Shown here one piece after another: positions 14,502-20,633 of a DNA stretch of 20,633 nt. Below the pieces are notes generated by a model. It saw nothing but the letters and a program-made list of their open reading frames with translations, was not told where the DNA came from and ran no database searches. Numbering within the stretch: the first letter of the stretch is position 1; every line of letters begins with the position of its first letter. Source of the DNA: Gammaproteobacteria bacterium (GTDB taxonomy: Bacteria > Pseudomonadota > Gammaproteobacteria > GCA-001735895); assembly GCA_024763185.1 (NCBI GenBank), contig JANTFY010000015.1, positions 1 through 20,633 of the forward strand. The letters run 5' to 3'. The position numbers and the translations under genes are program-made.

Positions 14502-15041
14502 ATGAAAAAACAACTCATTTTTGCAGCCTGTTTGCTGTCAGTATTCAGTATTTACGCGGTGGTTGGCGCCGACGACAGGACCGTCAAGACTAGCGCTGAC
14601 TATGTAAAACCTTCCGATAATGAGCTTAAAAAGCGCCTGACCCCGTTGCAGTATGCAGTCACCCAGAAAGATGATACCGAGCGCCCTTTTAAAAATGAGT
14701 ACTGGGATGAAAAACGCGATGGAATATACGTGGATATTGTCAGTGGCGAACCGCTGTTTTCATCAACCCATAAATATAAATCCGGTACCGGATGGCCCAG
14801 TTTCTACCAGCCACTGGAATTGGCCAATATCCGGGAAAAAACCGATTACCTGTTGATTTATCCACGTACCGAGGTACGCAGTGCCAATGCGGATTCCCAT
14901 TTGGGTCATGTTTTTAAAGACGGCCCCCAGCCTACCGGGTTACGTTATTGCGTCAATTCGGCCTCGATGAAATTCATACCTAAAGAGGACCTTGAGAAGG
15001 CGGGATATGGTAAATACCTTGGACTGTTTGAAAAAAAATAA
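14502..15041 (+). CDS. msrB: Peptide-methionine (R)-S-oxide reductase MsrB, exported single-cysteine form
   Basis: This protein of 179 residues reduces the R-isomer of methionine sulfoxide in proteins. MsrB landmarks are GEPLFSSTHKYKSGTGWPSF at 82-101, SHLGHVFKDGPQPTGLRYCVNSASMKF at 132-158 with catalytic Cys150, and conserved His133 and His136. A Sec signal peptide is visible (MKK, hydrophobic 4-22, likely cleavage after Ala23), so the enzyme is probably periplasmic. The two CxxC zinc pairs of many MsrBs are absent, and the resolving-Cys position (SGCGWP in some) is Thr96. The mature protein therefore contains only Cys150. The ATG at 14502 follows an AGG-type site. Confidence 0.93.
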   Translation: MKKQLIFAACLLSVFSIYAVVGADDRTVKTSADYVKPSDNELKKRLTPLQYAVTQKDDTERPFKNEYWDEKRDGIYVDIVSGEPLFSSTHKYKSGTGWPSFYQPLELANIREKTDYLLIYPRTEVRSANADSHLGHVFKDGPQPTGLRYCVNSASMKFIPKEDLEKAGYGKYLGLFEKK

Positions 15042-15094
15042 ATGAAAAGAGGTTTCGTGGGGGTTGAAAACTTTTAGGATGTTATAAAACCCGA

Positions 15095-15111
15095 TGCATC
15101 TTTTTGGTGCA
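15095..15111 (+). promoter_or_regulatory. NtrC-like binding site upstream of gltB
   Basis: The 17-base sequence TGCATCTTTTTGGTGCA matches 12 of the 14 defined positions of the enteric NtrC consensus TGCACYANNNTGGTGCA and is a near-palindrome. It lies about 280 bases before the gltB ATG. Nitrogen control of glutamate synthase would make sense, but I found no downstream sigma-54 (GG-N10-GC) promoter. Confidence 0.4.
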
Positions 15112-15133
15112 GATTTCTTCTTTAACGCTATTC

Positions 15134-15162
15134 TTACTCTCCTCCGCAAGTTTTTGTATACT
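15134..15162 (+). promoter_or_regulatory. Candidate sigma-70 promoter for gltB
   Basis: TATACT at 15157-15162 has a weak -35 (TTACTC, 15134-15139) at 17-bp spacing. The NtrC-like site would then be centred about 65 bases upstream of the transcription start, a usual activator distance. A second TTGACT...TATGCT pair (15264 and 15291) has 21-bp spacing and is less likely. Confidence 0.3.
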
Positions 15163-15376
15163 ATCGGTCCCCGATGTTCCGCGCCTGGTCGTATTCCACT
15201 GCGATGAATCGGCTAAATACCGTCAATTTCTTCTATTTCCTCATCCTGGGGCGATATTCGGTCTTGACTGAATTTAGTACTTTGCAGACTTATGCTACGA
15301 TGCGGGGTTTTCAGTAAGTTCTTTCTCATGCCGGGGTATTTCAGGCCTTCCGGTGAGGTTTTTTGAGGTTTTTATA

Positions 15377-18300
15377 ATGAATCAGTCAGGATTGCCTCCT
15401 AGACAGGGGTTGTATGACCCTGCCAATGAACACGATGCCTGCGGGGTTGGTTTTGTTGCCAACATCAAGGGTGTCAAGAGTCACGATATCGTTAGCCAGG
15501 GGTTGGAGATCCTGGATCGCTTGACCCATCGCGGTGCTGTTGGGGCTGATCCACTTGCCGGTGACGGAGCCGGGATTCTGTTACAGATCCCTCATGAATT
15601 CTTCCAGGCGGAAGCCGGTATTGATTTACCCGAGTTCGGTGCCTATGCCGTCGGTATGGTGTTTCTGCCACAGCAAGAGGACTCCCGTCAACAGGCACAA
15701 ACGCAGATTGCGCATTTTGTAGAAGCAGAGGGGCAGTCAATCCTGGGCTGGCGCGATGTCCCCGTCGATAACAGCGGTCTGGGCAAAAGTGTGTTGCCAT
15801 CCGAACCGGTTATCCGCCAGGTGTTTGTCGGACGCGGTGCCAACTGCGCAGACCAGGATGCCTTTGAGCGCAAACTGTTTGTTATCCGTAAGCAGATAGA
15901 GAATCAGGTTCGAGAATCAGCGCTGAAAGGCAAGGAAACCTTTTATTTTACCTCCATGTCCTCGCGCACCATTACCTACAAGGGCATGCTGCTGGCTGAC
16001 CAGGTAGGCGATTATTATGCAGATTTGCGCGATGAGCGTGTAGTCTCGGCACTGGCGCTGGTGCACCAGCGTTTTTCCACCAATACTTTCCCTACCTGGG
16101 ATCTAGCCCATCCGTTCCGCATGATTGCCCACAATGGCGAAATCAATACCTTGCGCGGAAATGTCAACTGGATGGCTGCACGGCGCCATACCATGGCGTC
16201 CACCATACTGGGTGAAGACCTGTCCAAGGTGTGGCCCTTGATTCCCGAGGGTCAGTCGGATTCTGCCTGTTTCGACAATGCGCTGGAGCTGCTGGTCGCC
16301 GGCGGTTATTCATTGTCCCACGCGATGATGATGCTGATTCCGGAAGCCTGGTCGGGCAACCCGCTGATGGATAAGGACCGCCGCGCGTTTTATGAATACC
16401 ACGCCGCGCTGATGGAGCCTTGGGATGGTCCTGCCGCCGTCGCGTTTACCGATGGCCGGCAAATCGGCGCCACGCTGGACAGAAATGGTCTGCGTCCGGC
16501 GCGTTACCTGGTCACCAGCGACGACCTGATCGTCATGGCCTCGGAAATGGGTGTACTGGATATACCGGAACAGAAGATCGTCAAGAAATGGCGTCTGCAG
16601 CCCGGCAAGATGTTCCTGGCTGACCTGGAAAAGGGTTGTATTATCGATGATTCCGAGATTAAAGCCGAGCTGAGTGCCTCACAGCCCTATCAGCAATGGT
16701 TAAATCAGACCCAGATTTATCTGGACCAGTTACCCTCCAGCGTGCCGCCGATGGCGCCCGAGGGTGAAACACTGCTGAGAAGCCAGCAGAACTTTGGCTA
16801 TACCTCCGAAGACCTGAAATTTTTACTGTTACCGATGGTGCTGACGGGCCAGGAAGCGACCGGTTCCATGGGAACCGATACCCCGCCCTCGGTGTTGTCC
16901 CTGCGCGCAAAACATTTATCCACCTATTTCAAACAGAACTTCGCCCAGGTGACCAATCCGCCGATCGATCCTATTCGCGAAGAACTGGTGATGTCACTGG
17001 TTTCCCTGATCGGGCCGCGCCCCAATCTGCTCGAACTTGATGAAGCGGGTAAACATAAGCGACTGGAAGTCTATCAACCCGTATTGACCAATCAGGACCT
17101 GGAACGCATCCGTCATATCGAGACCTATTCGGACGGGGCATTCCGCGTGCGTACACTGCCAACTACCTACCCCGTTGAACAGGGTATTGCGGGTATGGAA
17201 GATGCGCTTGAGCAGTTGTGCCATAAGGCTGAAGAAGTGGTGCACGAGGGTTTTAATATCCTGATTTTGTCAGATCGTTCTGTGAATGCCGATAATGTGG
17301 CGATTCCGATGTTACTGGCTACCTCTGCGGTGCACCAACACCTGATCCGGAAAGGGCTGCGCACGCTCTCCGGGCTGGTTGTGGAAACCGGCAGTGCGCT
17401 TGAAGTACATCATTACGCAACGCTGGCGGGTTATGGCGCGGAAGCGATCAATCCTTACCTGGCTTTCGATACCATCCCCATGCTGAAGGAGCATTTTCCA
17501 GAAGACCTGACCATGGAGGAGGCCGAGTCGCGTTATATCAAGGCCATAGGTAAAGGTTTGAAGAAGGTCATGTCGAAGATGGGCATATCAACCTATCAAT
17601 CCTACTGTGGCGCACAGATTTTCGATGCGGTGGGCCTGTCCTCTGGATTTGTCGACAAGTACTTTACCGGTACGGCCACCATGATCGAGGGCATTGGCCT
17701 GGACGAAGTGGCTGAAGAGGCGCTGCGCTGGCATGGCAAAGGTTATGGCAACGCGATGATTTATCAGCAGCATCTGGATGTGGGTGGTGATTATGCCTAC
17801 CGGCTCAGGGGTGAGGATCATGTGTGGACACCGGATACCATTGCCAAACTGCAACATGCCACCCGCGGCAATGACTGGTCGACTTACGAGGAGTATGCCA
17901 GGGCGATCAATGAACAGGATGAGCTGTTGCTGACGCTGCGTGGATTGTTTGAATTTAATTTCGACGCAACCCAGGTTCCGCTCGAAGAAGTTGAACCTGC
18001 CAAGGAAATCGTCAAGCGATTTGCCACCGGGGCCATGTCTTTCGGATCCATTTCCTATGAAGCGCATTCCACCCTGGCGGTGGCAATGAATTCCCTGGGC
18101 GGCAAGTCCAATACCGGCGAGGGTGGTGAAGAGGTGGAACGTTTTACGCCGCTTGAAGATGGCAGCATGAACCCCAAACGTTCGGCCATCAAGCAGGTGG
18201 CTTCCGGTCGTTTCGGGGTGACTACCGAATACCTGGTCAATTCCGACGACATCCAGATCAAGATGGCACAGGGTGCGAAGCCGGGTGAAGGTGGGCAACT

Positions 18301-20017
18301 GCCCGGTCACAAGGTGAATCAGCAGATTGCGCGGGTTCGTCATTCAACGCCGGGTGTGGGGCTGATTTCACCGCCGCCGCATCATGATATTTATTCGATC
18401 GAGGATCTGGCGCAGCTGATCCACGACCTGAAAAACGTACAACCCAAGTCGCGTATCAGCGTCAAGCTGGTTTCCGAGGTGGGCGTGGGTACGGTAGCCG
18501 CGGGTGTTTCCAAGGCGCATGCCGATCATGTCACCATCTCCGGTTACGATGGTGGTACCGGTGCCAGCCCGCAGACTTCGATCAAACATGCCGGATCGCC
18601 GTGGGAAATCGGTCTGTCCGAAACCCACCAGACGCTGGTGATGAATCGTCTGCGCGGTCGAATTGCGGTACAGGTGGATGGCGGCCTGCGTACCGGCCGG
18701 GATGTGGTTGTGGCCGCGCTGTTGGGTGCTGATGAATTCGGTTTTGCCACTGCACCGTTGATTGTTGAAGGTTGCCTGATGATGCGCAAGTGTCACCTCA
18801 ATACCTGTCCGGTCGGGGTGGCCACGCAGGATCCTGAGCTGCGTCGTCGTTTTACCGGCAAGCCCGAACACGTGGTGAACTATTTCTTCTTCGTTGCCGA
18901 AGAGGTACGACGCTTAATGGCGCAACTGGGTTATCGCAAGGTCGATGACATGATTGGCCAGATGGATCGTCTGGATATGCGCAAGGCGGTGGATCATGCC
19001 AAGGCCAATGGTCTGGATTACAGCCGTCTGTTGCGTAAACCGCAAGCCCCGGAAGGGGTGAGCATCCATCATGCGGAACAACAGGACCATGGCCTGGACA
19101 AGGCGCTGGATCATGAATTGATTCGCCAGGCCCAACCTGCGCTGGAAAACGGCGAAGCGGTGAAGATTGATATCGATATCCATAACTACAACCGCACCTT
19201 TGGCACCATGCTGTCGGGTCGCCTGGCCGAGAAATATGGGCATGCGGGGTTACCCGACGATACGGTTTACATCAAGGCCAAGGGTACCGCCGGTCAATCA
19301 CTCGGCGCCTGGATCAGCAAAGGTGTGACCATCGAGCTGGCGGGTGAAGGTAATGATTATGTGGGCAAAGGCATGTCAGGTGGCCGCCTGGTGATCTACC
19401 CACCGGCTGAATCCGCTATCGGACAAGCAGAAAATAACATCATCGTGGGTAACACCGTGATGTACGGGGCGATCAGCGGAGAAAGTTATTTTCGTGGGGT
19501 GGCCGGAGAGCGCTTCTGTGTGCGTAATTCGGGCGCCAGTGCCGTCATAGAAGGCGTGGGTGATCACGGTTGTGAATACATGACCGGTGGCATCGTCGTT
19601 TGCCTGGGGCCGACCGGGCGCAACTTCGCCGCAGGCATGTCAGGCGGTATCGCCTATGTGCTTGATGAAGCAGGTGATTTTGACCAGCGCTGCAACCTCG
19701 CCCAGGTCGAACTGGAGCCCATCGAGAAGGAAGATATTGCTCTTGAGAAACTGGATCATCAGGGTGGCGATCTTGAAACCCATGGGCGGGTGGATGTCAG
19801 CCAAGATATGACCCGGTTTGATGAAATCAGACTCAAACAGTTGATTCAGAATCACAAGCATTACACCAACAGTGCAGTAGCCGAAAATATTCTTGCTAAC
19901 TGGGATGAATACCTTGCCAAATTCGTCAAGGTGATGCCAGTTGAATATCGCCGCGCCCTGAAAGAGTTACAGGCAACTAAACAAGCCGCCACAGAAGTCG
20001 CAACAGGAGGCCAATAA
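15377..20017 (+). CDS. gltB: Glutamate synthase (NADPH) large subunit
   Basis: This protein of 1546 residues, cytoplasmic iron-sulfur flavoenzyme, makes two glutamates from glutamine and 2-oxoglutarate with electrons passed on by GltD. A class II glutaminase domain opens with the nucleophile Cys22 (HDACGVGF) after a 21-residue propeptide and contains the HNGEINTLRGN motif near 252. The central domain spans about 475-765. The FMN-binding synthase domain (about 820-1190) has GEGGEE near 914, SGYDGGTGASP near 1054 and the [3Fe-4S] cysteines Cys1133, Cys1139 and Cys1144 (C-x5-C-x4-C). The GXGXG beta-helix domain spans about 1260-1480. I chose ATG 15377 behind GAGG at 15365; a GTG at 15353 would add eight unneeded residues. 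All hallmark residues are intact. Confidence 0.97.
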   Translation: MNQSGLPPRQGLYDPANEHDACGVGFVANIKGVKSHDIVSQGLEILDRLTHRGAVGADPLAGDGAGILLQIPHEFFQAEAGIDLPEFGAYAVGMVFLPQQEDSRQQAQTQIAHFVEAEGQSILGWRDVPVDNSGLGKSVLPSEPVIRQVFVGRGANCADQDAFERKLFVIRKQIENQVRESALKGKETFYFTSMSSRTITYKGMLLADQVGDYYADLRDERVVSALALVHQRFSTNTFPTWDLAHPFRMIAHNGEINTLRGNVNWMAARRHTMASTILGEDLSKVWPLIPEGQSDSACFDNALELLVAGGYSLSHAMMMLIPEAWSGNPLMDKDRRAFYEYHAALMEPWDGPAAVAFTDGRQIGATLDRNGLRPARYLVTSDDLIVMASEMGVLDIPEQKIVKKWRLQPGKMFLADLEKGCIIDDSEIKAELSASQPYQQWLNQTQIYLDQLPSSVPPMAPEGETLLRSQQNFGYTSEDLKFLLLPMVLTGQEATGSMGTDTPPSVLSLRAKHLSTYFKQNFAQVTNPPIDPIREELVMSLVSLIGPRPNLLELDEAGKHKRLEVYQPVLTNQDLERIRHIETYSDGAFRVRTLPTTYPVEQGIAGMEDALEQLCHKAEEVVHEGFNILILSDRSVNADNVAIPMLLATSAVHQHLIRKGLRTLSGLVVETGSALEVHHYATLAGYGAEAINPYLAFDTIPMLKEHFPEDLTMEEAESRYIKAIGKGLKKVMSKMGISTYQSYCGAQIFDAVGLSSGFVDKYFTGTATMIEGIGLDEVAEEALRWHGKGYGNAMIYQQHLDVGGDYAYRLRGEDHVWTPDTIAKLQHATRGNDWSTYEEYARAINEQDELLLTLRGLFEFNFDATQVPLEEVEPAKEIVKRFATGAMSFGSISYEAHSTLAVAMNSLGGKSNTGEGGEEVERFTPLEDGSMNPKRSAIKQVASGRFGVTTEYLVNSDDIQIKMAQGAKPGEGGQLPGHKVNQQIARVRHSTPGVGLISPPPHHDIYSIEDLAQLIHDLKNVQPKSRISVKLVSEVGVGTVAAGVSKAHADHVTISGYDGGTGASPQTSIKHAGSPWEIGLSETHQTLVMNRLRGRIAVQVDGGLRTGRDVVVAALLGADEFGFATAPLIVEGCLMMRKCHLNTCPVGVATQDPELRRRFTGKPEHVVNYFFFVAEEVRRLMAQLGYRKVDDMIGQMDRLDMRKAVDHAKANGLDYSRLLRKPQAPEGVSIHHAEQQDHGLDKALDHELIRQAQPALENGEAVKIDIDIHNYNRTFGTMLSGRLAEKYGHAGLPDDTVYIKAKGTAGQSLGAWISKGVTIELAGEGNDYVGKGMSGGRLVIYPPAESAIGQAENNIIVGNTVMYGAISGESYFRGVAGERFCVRNSGASAVIEGVGDHGCEYMTGGIVVCLGPTGRNFAAGMSGGIAYVLDEAGDFDQRCNLAQVELEPIEKEDIALEKLDHQGGDLETHGRVDVSQDMTRFDEIRLKQLIQNHKHYTNSAVAENILANWDEYLAKFVKVMPVEYRRALKELQATKQAATEVATGGQ

Positions 20018-20019
20018 TC

Positions 20020-20633
20020 ATGGGTAAACCAACAGGTTTCATGGAATACGATCGTCAGGACCGTCTTTACGGACCGGCCGCGGATCGTATCACTCATTAC
20101 AATGAATTCGTGATTGAATTATCGCCCAGTGAGATGTCACAACAGGCGGCGCGCTGCATGGATTGTGGAATTCCATTCTGCCACAACGGCTGTCCGGTCA
20201 ATAATATTATCCCCGACTGGAACGACCTGGTGTATCGCGATGATTGGCAGGCGGCCATATCCATGTTGCATTCGACCAATAACTTTCCCGAGTTTACCGG
20301 TCGAATCTGCCCTGCGCCTTGTGAAGCGGCCTGTACGCTGAATATTGAGGATGCCCCGGTCACCATTAAAACGATTGAATGTGCCATTGTTGATCGCGCC
20401 TGGAATGAAGGCTGGATTCATCCGCAAGTGCCTGAACACAGAACCGGAAAAACCATCGCTGTAGTGGGTTCAGGGCCGGCCGGCATGGCAGCCTCGCAGC
20501 AGCTGGCACGTACCGGTCATAACGTGATTCTGTTTGAAAAGGAAGACCAGATAGGTGGTTTGCTGCGTTACGGAATCCCGGATTTTAAACTCAACAAAAA
20601 ACTGATCGACCGGCGCATGGGGCAGATGCGTAC
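20020..20633 (+). CDS. gltD: Glutamate synthase (NADPH) small subunit, 5' part only
   Basis: The right edge of the window cuts this gene after 204 codons. It starts at the ATG at 20020, two bases after gltB, behind a strong GGAGG. It reads as the classic GltD: MGKPTGFMEYDR start, cysteine motif C-x2-C-x4-C-x3-C at Cys46/49/54/58, the GRICPAPCEAAC segment with Cys97/101/105, and the FAD motif GSGPAG at 150-155, then GGLLRYGIPDFKL. It takes electrons from NADPH and passes them to GltB. The NADPH-binding half is outside the window. Confidence 0.97.
   Translation, partial: MGKPTGFMEYDRQDRLYGPAADRITHYNEFVIELSPSEMSQQAARCMDCGIPFCHNGCPVNNIIPDWNDLVYRDDWQAAISMLHSTNNFPEFTGRICPAPCEAACTLNIEDAPVTIKTIECAIVDRAWNEGWIHPQVPEHRTGKTIAVVGSGPAGMAASQQLARTGHNVILFEKEDQIGGLLRYGIPDFKLNKKLIDRRMGQMR

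Larger units (their letters stand above)
15042..15376 (+). other. Leader region upstream of gltB
   Basis: These 335 bases carry no convincing gene. They hold an NtrC-like palindrome (15095-15111), a possible promoter near 15134-15162 and, just before gltB, a GAGG site. A 47-codon frame (15174-15317) lacks a ribosome site and is probably chance. No clear factor-independent terminator follows msrB. Confidence 0.5.

Noticed and set aside
15264..15296. TTGACT...TATGCT as the gltB promoter
   Set aside because: The 21-bp gap between the boxes is outside the functional range for sigma-70.
15174..15317. 47-codon ORF in the gltB leader, possible leader peptide
   Set aside because: There is no Shine-Dalgarno site, no run of regulatory codons (Glu or Gln) and no attenuator-like hairpin with a T-run after it.
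17588..18343. 251-codon open frame on the minus strand inside gltB
   Set aside because: It lies entirely opposite the conserved FMN-synthase region of gltB and resembles no protein family; long antisense frames are common in such codon-biased genes.

Overview
The window looks like a gammaproteobacterial chromosome of moderate GC content, probably a marine or sulfur-cycle lineage. That placement is an inference from gene families and style (gltBD with a gammaproteobacterial-type large subunit, a DUF898/YjgN plus M48 peptidase pair, compact operons with GGAGG-type ribosome sites). No marker gene fixes the taxon.

Left half, minus strand (11114 down to 1): one compact 12-gene operon encodes a membrane-bound respiratory complex of the Mrp/Mbh/Mbx (Mbs) superfamily rather than canonical complex I. 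In order of transcription it has MnhE, MnhF, MnhG, an MbhD-like subunit, an MbhE/MnhB fusion, MnhC, a 1042-residue protein carrying two complete MnhD/NuoL-type ion-translocating modules, then NuoH-, NuoB-, NuoC- and NuoD-like subunits, a NuoI-like ferredoxin fused to a GltD-like FAD/NAD(P)H oxidoreductase, and finally a rubrerythrin/ferritin-like protein that runs off the left edge. Most neighbours overlap or are separated by 1-12 bases. The one exception is the nuoC-nuoD junction, where a 141-bp element with perfect 16-bp terminal inverted repeats sits exactly at the nuoD-like start codon. The NuoD-like subunit lacks the [NiFe] cysteine pairs and also the two residues that contact quinone in complex I. 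The NuoB-like subunit has only three of the four N2-cluster cysteines. The complex is therefore probably an ion-pumping or ion-driven NAD(P)H-linked oxidoreductase with an unusual active site.

Middle (11115-15376), plus strand: a 340-bp divergent region holds four degenerate 21-bp tandem repeats and a TATAAT promoter box. It is followed by a 110-residue protein I do not recognise, a DUF898/YjgN membrane protein translationally coupled to an M48 membrane metallopeptidase, and a secreted single-cysteine methionine-R-sulfoxide reductase (MsrB). A 335-bp leader with an NtrC-like palindrome comes next.

Right end: gltB (complete) and gltD (start only, cut by the window edge) encode NADPH-glutamate synthase. 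The GltD-like half of the respiratory operon's fusion protein is a distant paralogue of this gltD.
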